A stretch of DNA of 64,000 bases from Symsagittifera roscoffensis (Eukaryota > Xenacoelomorpha > Acoela > Convolutidae): positions 22,080,701 through 22,144,700 of the forward strand of contig NC_087063.1 of assembly GCF_963678635.1 (NCBI RefSeq), given 5' to 3'. The notes under the pieces were generated by a model that saw only the letters and a list, made by a program, of their open reading frames with translations, was not told the origin of the DNA and ran no database searches. Shown here in pieces: positions 37,556 through 49,396 of this stretch (its first letter is position 1; each line of letters starts with the position of its first letter). Made by a program: the position numbers and the translations under genes.

Positions 37556-40500
37556 TTAATCTATTCGTCGATTTTTTGACCGTGGTTCTTCTACTTCAAC
37601 TGCTTCATAATCGAAAAACGAATCGTTGAAGAATGACGACTCGTCCTCATCGGAAGTATTGGCCTCCAGATCCGCGATATCCCCGCTATCAATATCACTG
37701 TCGTTGGTTTCTGCTGCCCGAATCAGACCGGGGTCTGGAGTTTGCCAACTGCTATTGACCTGGTCCATCAGTTGTCGAAGCGAGCGATGTGGTTGTGTGT
37801 TCTCAACAGCAAAACTATCCTCAGAGTATTCATCATCAATTTCCGGATGGTCCCAATCAACGTTTTGAGTGTTAGCGAATTCTTCAGACACCCCATCTAG
37901 GAAATCGTCACAATCCCATGACACTGGCTGTTGACGATCTTCAAAAAATGGCATCCATTTTTCCAAATCGTCATCGTCAGTTGGGTCAGAATTAACAGCG
38001 GCTGTGTTGTCATCACTATCATCAATGCCAATCACAGTTTGACCCACGATGTTTTTGTGACCGTAGGGAAGAGTCTGCTGACCATCATCGAGGATGTAGC
38101 GTTTGTCATCAAAAGCTGATAACGATGTTTTCGTCGAAGTCACTGTTTGCAGATTGTGTGACTCGGATGCGATTCGACTGTTTTCAGTTTTGAATAACGA
38201 GCCAGAGGTCAAGGTGTCTCGATATCACTGATGACTCAACATCTTCTGAGCAGCTTTGGATACACCTTTCGCCGATAATTTTCTGCAGTCTAAAATTTTA
38301 TTTATATGATTACTAATCAATTTTTTGATGATCACTAATGTGTGGTGGTAAAAAAACCAAATACGATGTTTTTTTTAAGAGCTACATCATGTTAACTTGA
38401 AGGCCAGGTGCAACAAAAAAAAATACAGGAAGGCCAGGTGTGACCTTAAAAATTAGTCATCATTAAAAAAAAAAAACAACAATCAACCAACACAAAAAAA
38501 AAATCCCCGACGAAAAAATTTTTTAAGAAAAATTTTTTGCCGACAAAAAAATTTTTTTCAAAAAAATTTTCGCCCACAAAAAAAACCAAAAATTTTTAAA
38601 AAAATTTTCTTTTTTCGCCTAAAAAGTTTTTTCCAATTTTTTACAAAACAAAAAACACTTCTTCGCCCGAAATTTCTTTTCGAACAAAAAAATTTTTTTT
38701 TCCAAAAAAAAAAAAAATTTCGCCCACAAAAAAAAACCGCCCACAAAAAAAAAAAAATTTTAAAAAAATTATTTTTTTTTCGCCTAAAAAGTTTTTTCCA
38801 AATTTCTTCTTTTTTTTGATAATTTTTTCGCCCACAAATAAAAATTGCCTTTCGAAAAAAAAATCACAAAAAATCAAAATTTTTTGAAATTCGTGCTCAC
38901 AAATAAGGCAAATAGAAATTAATTACCTCTGGACAAAATGGAATAAAGCTTGGGTTTGAGGGATATAAACTCGGTTATAATGTCTCCTGGAAACTCATCC
39001 TTGAATTTTAAAACAACCATTTTGTTTTTCGGGTCGTAGAGAGGGTGGTTCTTTGGGTAATTTGACAAGTCAAGTTCATTCAAAATATTCCTTTTTTCGG
39101 AAATTTCTCGGTATAAATCTTCACTTTTGACTTGGTACAGGAGACTGTCTGTATCAGAATACAATAGTTGACATTCAAAATTTGGTTTCATTATATCGTA
39201 ATGAAATTTATACATGTGAAACTTTGCTAACTCGAGAACACTAGCTCCCACAATTGTTGGGACATCCCAATAGATTTTTGTTGGATTCGAAGTGAACGCT
39301 GCCAAGTTTTCTCCAAAAATTTTGTAGGATTTAAATTCGAATGCACTAATTTCTCGCAAAGCGGCATGATAATCTCTAACTATCCGAACAAGCATCCGTT
39401 TGCGCTTCGACTCGCATGTTTTCCCATAAGCACAATTGTTCAGTAGTTTGTACAAATCCTCCTCAAATTTATTTCTAGCTTGTTGTCGTTTAGTCGTGTT
39501 CAATGTGATGTATGGTTCTAACCATGCTTCTTGTTCAACCTTCAGCACACGGTGCACTTTTTTAACTTTAAGTCCCAACCTAACAAACAATTGCAATAGT
39601 TTGTAATGAATTGTATAGTTTGACTTGTCATGCAGCGTCTGCAGTAACTTTTTGGTCTTTCCAATTGAACGTCTTGCAATGTCTTGATTTTTCATCTGCT
39701 CGAGTACATTTGTTTGGTAGGGACTCAACCAATCCTGGGGTACACTTTCTTTAGTAGGAGCTAAAGGGTAATCTTGATGATCCTCATGCAGTTCTTCTGG
39801 GTACTCGAGATCAACTTCCAATATAAATCCAATCAAAGAGTCTTCAGTCATGTTGAGGATTTGGTTCACAATCACCTCGTCTTCTATATGCTCTATTAAC
39901 TCAAAGTTACGCACCGGTAATTTCTCCGTTTGCATGACTCCGCCATAGAGGTTATTTGCATCGATCATAAACCCGTAGGTGCTAGGTTGATCTGGGTTGA
40001 AGTCGGGGCATTCTTTGTTGTTGGCTTTGAAAAAGCGACTGTGGAACACGGATGCAGTACCACCTCGCATCATATTCTCGACCATTTCGAGATGCCTGCG
40101 GTCTGATAAAAGCTGAACATTCGAGTCTTTGCAGATACGTTTGAAGGCGTCTCCAGCTAAATTTGAAGCACTAAAATGGTGCGCGAAGTCCAGACCATAA
40201 GTTTGGTGACTAATTTGTCGAAATTCTTCAAAGACGCAAGCAAGAAGGAGTGTATCACACTTGAGATACAATTTGTGATAATCCTCCAAGTTTTGACATT
40301 TGAACATTCTAAAAACTTTCCTTGCATGTTCCAGATCCGCTTGTGAAACTGCAACTTTTCCTCCATTCAAAACATCGGACCAATTTTGCAAAGGAGGCAA
40401 TTCTTTTTCTGCAAATTTTTCTTTCTTGGTCATGTACGAATAAGGGTAGAAACCTTTTTGTCGTATCAGACACCGTTGCTCCTCCGTCTCGTTTGCAAAA

Positions 40501-42668
40501 TACTTGTTCAAAATTGACATTTTTTCCGCTGGTAGATTATCAACCAATTTTTGCAGGGAAGAATTCAAAAACTTGCATGAGTCAATAAATCTGAGGTATT
40601 CAAAAACTTTTTGCTCAGATCCGTTTTTCCTTTTTATAGTTTTAATTAGGACTCCAATGCTTAACAATATATATTTTTCGTCGGTGCTAGGTATAACACT
40701 CATTGTACTTGTTGGCTCGCATTCATGCAATGCGAGACAAATGTGGTGAAGGTCATAGTTCTGGATGTTATGTCCAATGACTGGGGTGAAATTTACAGTT
40801 CGTCTTGCGAGGTTGCATTTTTCATGTGCCCATCCCAAAAATTTTCCAGAAAAATGACAATGGTCAAGACATTTTTCGTGCTCATTAGTAAAATGTATAC
40901 AGCAAATCCAACATGTTGATGTGTTTTCTTTGTTCAACGATTCTTGGCTTTCTAGAAATTGAGGAAACCGTCGCTTTTGATCATATATCTCTCTCGCTAA
41001 TTGATGCAACTGATTGAGAAACTTTTTCATGCATTGATCAGAGCTGTCATAGTCAAAGAAGTAGGGCTATGAATTTCCGTGTTCAATTACAGCCAATGAA
41101 TATCCACAAGCTTCGTGTTTTTGTACAACTCGGGTAGATGATCGCGATGGATTATCAGGACAAGAATCTACAGGTTTCAGAAATGATTCAAAATCAAAAT
41201 AAATCACAAGTGGTACAAACCACAAGGCCTGGAGGTTTTGGAACTCGTATCTGTTGGTACCTTTTTCTGCTGAAGGCATGACTACTAGAGCAGGTTCATG
41301 ATCCTTACAACACTGGATGTGTTGCTCGTGAGTTTCATCACTCCAACTAATGTGAAAGCAGTTTCTACATAAACGTGCAATTGGGCGATACTTACACCCT
41401 TTGATTTCGCAGATGAACTTTAACAAATCGATTATAAGTACATAGTGATGCTTTGCAGGCTCATACAAGAGAAGCAGGTCCATGTCAAATATTTCAATTT
41501 GGGTGCTGTTATCTTGGTTTGGTCGTTTTGATATATACATAGGCAACAAATCTCCCTTGTGGTACTGGAACACATTTACCCGCACGTCGTTAAGTTGTTC
41601 AAATTTTCCAATTGAAGCGAAACTCATGGGTGAATCAAAATTACCTTGGGCTTTGTGTGCACTTTCAGCAGTGTATGTATCAGGTTGAGTCCGCGCAGCT
41701 GCTGGGTTCGCTTTTTGTTGATCAGTTAGAAGTAAGTCAACACCATGCTGCAGACTATAAGCAGCGGTAAAGCAAAGTTCGAAGCAATTATTATCTTCGT
41801 GATTTCTAATGTTTATCAAATTCTGGGACATTCGAATTCGAAAAGGCAAGTCAATATAAGATGACCCACGGATTGGTGAAAACTTTGCAAGTTTAACAAA
41901 AACTTGAATTACGTGTTGCAAAACCCAACCGCTTCCATAAGCTGCAAAAGTCTCCAAAACTGCTTGCATTTTTTCGACCATTTCAAAAAACTCATCATCT
42001 TCTAATCCTAAGCTCATCACAGGTTTCATATCAGAGTTTGCATAAATGTCAATCCGCTCGTCGTGCTCAGTTTCACTAGAATCATTTATTACTTTAGGTT
42101 TTACCAAACCTAAATTAGCGCTGAACTGAACTTTTCTAGGTCCTTCTGCAACTCGATCGATTATGAGACGTTGAATTTCATCTTTTTTCTCTTGCATAAA
42201 CTGCAAAAGGTCAATCGGCTGATTTTCATCCATGGGTTGGTTTCCGCCGATCACATACGTTTCAAGAACACCGAAAAAAGCAGACTCACTTTTTTGAAGA
42301 TTGGTGCCGTTGATTTCGTCTTCATCGACAGCATGCACATCACCGAGAGCAGCATTAGCAGCGGCACTTGTAGTGGCTAAATCAGCAGAGGCAGCTCTCA
42401 TAACAGGAAGACCATGGGTTGCTAGTAAATGAGCTGATAAGTTTTTGGGCGAATGAAATTCCAAATGACAATAATCACAAACACCTCCAAGTTGACCATG
42501 AGTGTGAAGAATATGTTTTTGTAAATTTGAAAGCATTTGAGCCGTGAATGAACACTCATTGCATCGATAAACAATAAGTCCTTTTTCAGCAAAATGTGTG
42601 TCACGCTCATGGCGACTTCTATTGCTCTTATTTGCATATTTCAGTGGACAAAAATTGCATTTGAACAT
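37556..42668 (-). pseudogene. polB: Polinton DNA polymerase B, two exons, two nonsense codons
   Basis: ATG at 42668. The N-terminus has C2H2 fingers (CNFCPLKYANKSNRSRHERDTH and two more within residues 1-90), then a helical region. ExoI is YFDFES (about residue 500) and ExoII IGHNIQNYD. A Cys/His cluster (CWICC...CLDHCHFSG) lies between them. Motif A is IDANNLYG, motif B KLLNNCAYGK, motif C YSDTDS. The first exon ends at 38927 at a GTAATT donor, followed by a 637-bp intron. The second exon starts after TTTTAG at 38289 in the correct phase and carries the conserved KGVSK and DDKRYI...GQQTLPYGH motifs, then an acidic tail ending at 37556. An in-frame TAG (41067-41069) lies just after ExoI and an in-frame TGA (38225-38227) lies in exon 2, so this copy is probably dead. 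The protein-primed family is inferred from the motifs. Confidence 0.9.
38290..38926 (-). other. Intron of the Polinton polymerase gene, homopolymer-rich
   Basis: The minus strand has donor GAG/GTAATT and acceptor AATTTTAG/AC. Removal keeps the reading frame and connects the body of the polymerase to its conserved C-terminal motifs. The interior is almost all A/T homopolymers interrupted by TTCGCCCACAAAA-type units (about 38500-38860) and two GAAGGCCAGGTG repeats near 38400-38440. Confidence 0.7.
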
Positions 42669-42986
42669 TTTTTGAAATAAGTTAAGCTATTGATTTTAAG
42701 AAAGAAAAAGAATCAAGTGATCTCAAATTACACTCAGAAACAACAGTAAATGGGAAGCATAACTGTTCGTCTACCAATTGCAGAGAAAACGGTTTGTGTT
42801 TTGCGCGCGTAATTTTGAATTTGAATTAAAGTTCCCGCCAAAATTTGAATTAGATTTGAATTTCCCGCCATAACTGGCAAACTCAAATTCGATTGGACGA
42901 AACAGATAAATTGTTGTTTTAAACGTTAATAATTGTTACAAACGATAGAAATTAATCTAAGCCATCCAAGTTTGGGCTAAATTTTA
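42669..42986 (-). promoter_or_regulatory. Upstream region of the polymerase gene
   Basis: No ORF. It lies between the polymerase start and the satellite array, and has two TTTGAATT(T/A)(C/A)CCGCCA-like segments near 42830-42875. It presumably holds the polymerase promoter. No TATA box stands out. Confidence 0.3.
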
Positions 42987-45900
42987 ATCCAAAATGATTT
43001 TAGAGCCAAGAGAGAAAAGTTTTAATTTTATATTTTATCAATTCAAATTATAAATTGATGAAATTTTCGAAATTGCGAATAAAAGTTGAGCATGTCACAA
43101 CACATGATAGATCCTAAATATCCCAGCTGTCATGGGGACAGAATATCCTATAAAAATGTCAAAATTAGTATCAAAAACAGTTGAAATGATGAATAAGTAA
43201 AGCAAAAACTGAAAAATGACAGTTTTATAACTTTCCAGGCGCATTGTTATCAATGATGTCAATCACGGAGCGGTCGCACGGTCCATGTCATCATGAATTT
43301 GTCTCAATTGTCTTTCGATTTGAAAAAAAAGTCCGAAAAAATACTTTTCTGTAAAGAGAAATGAGTTTGTTGTTTTAGGGGGGATTAAGGGGATTAGCGT
43401 TTTTCTCGAAGACTATTGAAAAAACATCTACTCCCACAATCTCATTAGTCGTGCTCCTCAATGCACTTCCATAATAACACCACTTGCTCATAATAAAAAA
43501 TTGCGTCTTCTGGTTGAAAATCGCATTTTTTTCGGAAAAATGAAAAACGATGAGTCATCAATTAAAAAGTTTGATTTTTATTATTTTTCTCAAATATTTA
43601 GCATGATGATGAATACTTGTATTTTTTTCAATATGATCATTTTTGGAGACAACAGTATCAATGATCAAATGGTAACTCCAATTTGTAGAAAAAGAAAAAA
43701 ATTAAAGCTTTTTTTTTCCTTTTTGTAATTAAAAAATCAAATTTTCAACTAAAAAACATTAAAAAATAAGTATTTTTAGCAAAAAGTTGGCTTTACACAT
43801 CTTTTATACTATTTTTCATTCTGATCCAAAATGATTTTAGAGCCAAGAGAGAAAAGTTTTAATTTTATATTTTATCAATTCAAATTATAAATTGATGAAA
43901 TTTTCGAAATTGCGAATAAAAGTTGAGCATGTCACAACACATGATAGATCCTAAATATCCCAGCTGTCATGGGGACAGAATATCCTATAAAATTGTCAAA
44001 ATTAGTATCAAAAACAGTTGAAATGATGAATAAGTAAAGCAAAAACTGAAAAATGACAGTTTTATAACTTTCCAGGCGCATTGTTATCAATGATGTCAAT
44101 CACGGAGCGGTCGCACGGTCCATGTCATCATGAATTTGTCTCAATTGTCTTTCGATTTGAAAAAAAAGTCCGAAAAAATACTTTTCTGTAAAGAGAAATT
44201 AGTTTGTTGTTTTAGGGGGGATTAAGGGGATTAGCGTTTTTCTCGAAGACTATTGAAAAAACATCTACTCCCACAATCTCATTAGTCGTGCTCCTCAATG
44301 CACTTTCATAATAACACCACTTGCTCATAATAAAAAACTGCGTCTTCTGGTTGAAAATCGCATTTTTTCGGAAAAATGAAAAAACGATGAGTCATCAATT
44401 AAAAAATTTGATTTTTATTATTTTTCTCAAATATTTAGCATGATGATGAATACTTGTTTTTTTTCAATATGATCATTTTTGGAGACAACAGTATCAATGA
44501 TCAAATGGTAACTCCAATTTGTAGAAAAAGAAAAAAATTAATGCTTTTTTTTCCTTTTTGTAATTAAAAAATCAAATTTTCAACTAAAAAACATTAAAAA
44601 AATAATTTTTTTAGCAAAAAGTTGGCTTTACACATCTTTTATACTATTTTTCATTCTGATCCAAAATGATTTTAGAGCCAAGAGAGAAAAGTTTTAATTT
44701 TATATTTTATCAATTCAAATTATAAATTGATGAAATTTTCGAAATTGCGAATAAAAGTTGAGCATGTCACAACACATGATAGATCCTAAATATCCCAGCT
44801 GTCATGGGGACAGAATATCCTATAAAAATGTCAAAATTAGTATCAAAAACAGTTGAAATGATGAATAAGTAAAGCAAAAACTGAAAAATGACAGTTTTTT
44901 AAATTTCCAGGCGCGAGAGCCAAGAGAGAAAAGTTTTAATTTTATATTTTATCAATTCAAATTATAAATTGATGAAATTTTCGAAATTGCGAATAAAAGT
45001 TGAGCATGTCACAACACATGATAGATCCTAAATATCCCAGCTGTCATGGGGACAGAATATCCTATAAAAATGTCAAAATTAGTATCAAAAACAGTTGAAA
45101 TGATGAATAAGTAAAGCAAAAACTGAAAAATGACAGTTTTTTAACTTTCCAGGCGCATTGTTATCAATGATGTCAATCACGGAGCGGTCGCACGGTCCAT
45201 GTCCTCATGAATTTGTCTCAATTGTCTTTCGATTTGAAAAAAAAGTCCGAAAAAATACTTTTCTGTAAAGAGAAATGAGTTTGTTGTTTTAGGGGGGATT
45301 AAGGGGATTAGCGTTTTTCTCGAAGACTATTGAAAAAACATCTACTCCCACAATCTCATTAGTCGTGCTCCTCAATGCACTTTCATAATAACACCACTTG
45401 CTCATAATAAAAAATTGCGTCTTCTGGTTGAAAATCGCATTTTTTCGGAAAAATGAAAAAACGATGAGTCATCAATTAAAAAGTTTGATTTTTATTATTT
45501 TTCTCAAATATTTAGCATGATGATGAATACTTGTATTTTTTTCATTATGATCATTTTTGGAGACAACAGTATCAATGATTAAATGGTAACTCCAATTTGT
45601 AGAAAAAGAAAAAAATTAATGCTTTTTTTTTTCCTTTTTGTAATTAAAAAATCAAATTTTCAACTAAAAAACATTAAAAAAATAATTTTTTTAGCAAAAA
45701 GTTGGCTTTACACATCTTTTATACTATTTTTCATTCTGATCCAAAATGATTTTAGAGCCAAGAGAGAAAAGTTTTAATTTTATATTTTATCAATTCAAAT
45801 TATAAATTGATGAAATTTTCGAAATTGCGAATAAAAGTTGAGCATGTCACAACACATGATAGATCCTAAATATCCCAGCTGTCATGGGGACAGAATATCC

Positions 45901-46574
45901 TATAAAAATGTCAAAATTAGTATCAAAAACAGTTGAAATGATGAATAAGTAAAGCAAAAACTGAAAAATGACAGTTTTTTAACTTTCCAGGCGCATTGTT
46001 ATCAATGATGTCAATCATGGAGCGGTCGCACGGTCCATGTCATCATGAATTTGTCTCAATTGTCTTTCGATTTGAAAAAAAAGTCCGAAAAAATACTTTT
46101 CTGTAAAGAGAAATGAGTTTGTTGTTTTAGGGGGGATTAAGGGGATTAGCGTTTTTCTCGAAGACTATTGAAAAAACATCTACTCCCACAATCTCATTAG
46201 TCGTGCTCCTCAATGCACTTTCATAATAACACCACTTGCTCATAATAAAAAATTGCGTCTTCTGGTTGAAAATCGCATTTTTTCGGAAAAATGAAAAAAC
46301 GATGAGTCATCAATTAAAAAGTTTGATTTTTATTATTTTTCTCAAATATTTAGCATGATGATGAATACTTGTATTTTTTTCATTATGATCATTTTTGGAG
46401 ACAACAGTATCAATGATTAAATGGTAACTCCAATTTGTAGAAAAAGAAAAAAATTAATGCTTTTTTTTTTCCTTTTTGTAATTAAAAAATCAAATTTTTA
46501 ACTAAAAAACATTAAAAAAATAAGTATTTTTAGCAAAAAGTTGGCTTTAAACATCTTTTATACTATTTTTCATT
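42987..46574. repeat. Satellite array inside the Polinton: about 836-bp units
   Basis: Units begin at 42987 (837 bp), 43824 (835 bp), 44659 (partial, about 256 bp), 44915 (about 824 bp, starting just inside the unit) and 45739 (836 bp). They differ by a few substitutions and homopolymer changes. Each has GAGCGGTCGCACGGTCCATG, a GGGGGGATTAAGGGGATTAG tract and long A/T runs. No coding potential is conserved. The array lies between the polymerase gene and the 208-aa gene. Confidence 0.95.
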
Positions 46575-47058
46575 ATGTTTAATTTGTATGATAACTATTT
46601 GAATAAACATATGACAACATAAGTTTTCATCCAAAATTATTTTTTTACAGTTTTTTTTTTGACGTTAATAATCTTTTTTCAAAAAACGAATTTGATTTTT
46701 TTAATCTTGTTTTCGAAAAATTAGCATATATATGGATGCTTTTCAGTTTTTTCTCAAGATCACTAATGTAAATAAGAACTTCAATGTTAATATGTTAAAT
46801 CCTAATTGTGGAAAAAATGAAATTTTTACGGATTTTTTTTTTTTTAATTGAAAAAAAAAGTAGTCAATTTATTAAAAATATATGATTTTTTGAACTTCAA
46901 TTTTTAAAGGCTTTTGAAATAAATTTTTAATCAGAAACCAATCGTGTGATAATTAATGAACAAATACAAGATACAAACTCAAACTCAATTTTAAAGTTAA
47001 ATTATTATACACAATAAATACAAACAAAAATCAATAAAACTCAACCTCAGTTTCAAAG
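46575..47058. other. AT-rich spacer inside the Polinton
   Basis: No gene. It holds long A/T homopolymers. It is probably the 3' flank of the minus-strand gene that ends at 47059. Confidence 0.4.
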
Positions 47059-47690
47059 TTATATAAGGTCCAAATACTCCTGCGATTTCTCTAGTGTTAT
47101 TAACTTCCTTTTTTTCTTTGGCGCTAGACAGAGAGAAGGGGTTAAGTTTTCCATGTGGTTGCTCACAGTAGCCTCAGGGGTACGCTTTGGAGTTGAGCAA
47201 CCCGGTTCGTCAAGCCATGGTGATACTACAGGGGAAGCATAAGATTTCGGGGTAACTACTGATGGTGATTCAATCTGTTCCATTCCCCATAAACGATCAA
47301 AAAATTCAATTTCTTCAAAGTATTTTAACTGGTTTTCACACATCGGAGTAACATCACAATCGTATTTATACAAAAATTTTTTTACTGGTTTTGATAAAGT
47401 TGAAATATCAACCTGAAGAGCAAGAGGCTCGTCAGGATCCGTATATTTACCAGAATTTGTAAGGTAACTCAAATACTTTATATTCAGTTCTTCGTCTTTC
47501 TTTGAAATTTTTAAGGAAAGTTTACTGAATAAATGTAAAAAATTTTTGGGAATCATAACGTGAGTACAAGTCCACTCATCAGAATTGAAACTTTTTTCTT
47601 CGTTAATTATTGCTACAAAATTACCGTGAACGGTTTCATAAAAATGGTTCTTTCGTGATTGGAATATCCGGCAATAATATAACAAGGCAT
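47059..47690 (-). pseudogene. Polinton protein with SV40-type NLS, frameshifted near its start
   Basis: About 200 codons are open. The likely ATG at 47688-47690 begins a frame (MPCYIIAGYSNHERTIF) that leaves register at a run of five T on the minus strand (about 47640-47644). From there the long frame continues to the stop at 47059, so a one-base T-run change has split the gene. The C-terminus has PKKKRKL (about 12-18 residues from the end), a classic nuclear localisation signal, after a Ser/Pro-rich linker with possible kinase sites (VTPK, STPKRTPE). The N-terminal 120 residues look globular. No family is recognised. It is the only gene besides the polymerase on this strand, which suggests an early regulatory or replication role. 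Confidence 0.6.
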
Positions 47691-47839
47691 TTTTGAAGAA
47701 AAGTTGGAAGAAAATGACAAAAGTAACGCGGAGAGAAATGAAACTGAAATGAATTGTGAAAACGCCTCAAGAGATTAAAATAGGGATTGGTTCTTCTAAA
47801 ATTAGAAATTTCAAGACCTCCTATGTAGTTTTTAATCAA

Positions 47840-48056
47840 TTTAATAAGGGAGGGCGTGTAAAATATTTATGTTACCCTGCGTGGTATTCTATGTTTATCT
47901 AAATTGCATTCAAACAAATAGCTTGTATCAAAAATAACGTTTAAACATTGTGACCTTTAACACCCATTAAAATTCTTATCAGTTGTACATGCACAAAATA
48001 CTTATCCATTTGAACTAAATTGAAATCCAATATCTTTGCGATATAAAGTACATGTG
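47840..48056. promoter_or_regulatory. Divergent intergenic region between the two Polinton transcription units
   Basis: This lies between the minus-strand NLS-protein gene and the plus-strand gene series. It presumably holds back-to-back promoters. Only the plus-strand TATA box (separate entry) is identifiable. Confidence 0.35.
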
Positions 48057-48064
48057 TATATAAA
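48057..48064 (+). promoter_or_regulatory. TATA box for the plus-strand Polinton gene series
   Basis: TATATAAA lies about 110 nt upstream of the first plus-strand ATG (48174). Transcription would start near 48090. Confidence 0.4.
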
Positions 48065-48173
48065 TTAAAATAGATACAACGCTTTCTTTTGCAGACATAT
48101 ACAATCAATCGGAACCATTCATTTCTTTCTATTCAGTTTTGAATCAAGTTACTTTGAAAATTTACTCGTTACA

Positions 48174-48437
48174 ATGAATAAAACCAAAACAAGCACCACA
48201 GCAAATGCAGATAAAGATTTTGGCGATTGCTATTTCGATATTTCGGAAAACAGTAAAAGACTAGTGCGTGCTACATTGAAAACATATGACCAAACTGGAA
48301 CTTATGTATTCCTGAAAGTTTTCAAAAAAGCAACTGAAGGCGCTGAATTTGAATGTGTACAAAGACTTTCCTTAAGCAGCGAAGAATTTTCAAAATTTAC
48401 TAAAGTCGGGAAAGTCAATCCGAGCGCAAACAAGTGA
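48174..48437 (+). CDS. Small PC4-like ssDNA-binding candidate, 87 aa
   Basis: ATG at 48174. Residues about 17-80 resemble the PC4/Sub1 fold: a short strand (CYFDIS), a basic strand (KRLVRATLKTY), a second sheet (TYVFLKVFKK) and LSLSSEEFSKF, comparable to the PC4 element of the form ISLTxEQWxxL. PC4-type proteins bind single-stranded DNA and help transcription or replication, which would suit the first gene of the plus-strand series. An adjacent frame continues open past the stop to about 48546 with a basic NLS-like KRARK, so the true C-terminus may have been cut by a one-base slip. The match is by eye and tentative. Confidence 0.4.
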   Translation: MNKTKTSTTANADKDFGDCYFDISENSKRLVRATLKTYDQTGTYVFLKVFKKATEGAEFECVQRLSLSSEEFSKFTKVGKVNPSANK

Positions 48438-48560
48438 AATTTCTGATACTGTTGAAAACAAAGACAAACCACAATCTAACTGTAAACGAGCCAGGAAGTC
48501 TCAACTTTCCTCAAACACAAACGATTTCAAGCACGACTCGAATTAATTTTCCTTTACAAA

Positions 48561-49349
48561 ATGGCAGAAGCTATGTTTGAAGTTGTGTTACCTGATTATT
48601 TCAAAAAATTTCAACCAAATTTCAAATTTGTTTTCACTGAAAAAATTCCTAATTTATCTACTTTTAAAAACTATGCTTTTGGAAGCCACTTCAAATCTGA
48701 ATATTGCCCTTTTTCAGTCGAGAATGAAAAAAAAATTCATTACCATATATTGATTCAAGTAGATTCAGAGGAACATTTAAACCAATTTTTTCCTTCCCAA
48801 AAATGTTTCAGTGTTCCTTGTATTTTCACTTGCTTCAAATACTTAGTTTCTCCTGCTAAAGATGTCAAAGGAAACGGTGAGTTATTTGACAAGCTTAAAC
48901 TAGCTCTCACTTATTCAGCACAACCTGTTGCAGCCAATCTCGATTTGTTAGATTTCACTGCAATCAAAAAACGTTTACCCAATTTATTGCTTTCTGCAAC
49001 ATCATCTAACAAACAAACTTCACCAAATCAAAACGTTTGCAAGAAATCTCCGGCCGTTGGGGGACAGAAACGAATTGATAATACAGTTATGCCTGCTGCA
49101 TCGTCGACGTCAAACAAATCCGTAAGAATTTCGACTTCAGTTTCAAAGAAACATACAGAAAGCAGACATGCTCAAACAGATCAGATGAATACAGAAACTT
49201 TGAAAAGATTTGAAAGTTTAATTAATGGACCCCATTCTGCCGCTTTTTGCAAAATAATGGATATTTTGACAAGTGGATATGGAAAACTTGATGTAGATAC
49301 TGATGTGCTATTTGTGAAATTTATTGTTGAAGAGAAAGTTAAGTTTTAA
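48561..49349 (+). CDS. Possible HUH-type (Rep-like) protein, 262 aa
   Basis: This is an intact ORF from ATG at 48561. Residues about 74-80 read IHYHILI, a hydrophobic-His-x-His-hydrophobic core like motif II of HUH endonucleases. About 30 residues later comes FKYLVSPAKD, which resembles motif III with its catalytic Tyr. Motif I is unclear; FKFVFTEK near residue 21 could be it. The C-terminal half is Ser/Thr/Lys-rich with a short helical end. HUH proteins nick DNA for rolling-circle replication, and finding one in a Polinton that already has a protein-primed-type polymerase would be unusual. The similarity is short, so chance is possible. The gene sits early in the series, after the PC4-like gene. 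Confidence 0.5.
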   Translation: MAEAMFEVVLPDYFKKFQPNFKFVFTEKIPNLSTFKNYAFGSHFKSEYCPFSVENEKKIHYHILIQVDSEEHLNQFFPSQKCFSVPCIFTCFKYLVSPAKDVKGNGELFDKLKLALTYSAQPVAANLDLLDFTAIKKRLPNLLLSATSSNKQTSPNQNVCKKSPAVGGQKRIDNTVMPAASSTSNKSVRISTSVSKKHTESRHAQTDQMNTETLKRFESLINGPHSAAFCKIMDILTSGYGKLDVDTDVLFVKFIVEEKVKF

Positions 49350-49396
49350 TTGATACTTTTCATTATTCCCTTTTTATTATATTGAGTTCAGTAAAC

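Noticed and set aside
37556-38212. A separate acidic 218-aa protein
   Set aside because: The frame has no ATG at its start and carries the conserved polymerase C-terminal motif DDKRYI...LPYGH, so it is the last exon of the polymerase.
38558-38877. Phe/Lys-rich minus-strand ORFs
   Set aside because: They come from A/T homopolymers within the polymerase intron.
43501-45777. Short plus-strand ORFs in the satellite array
   Set aside because: They are not kept open in all units; indels between units change them.
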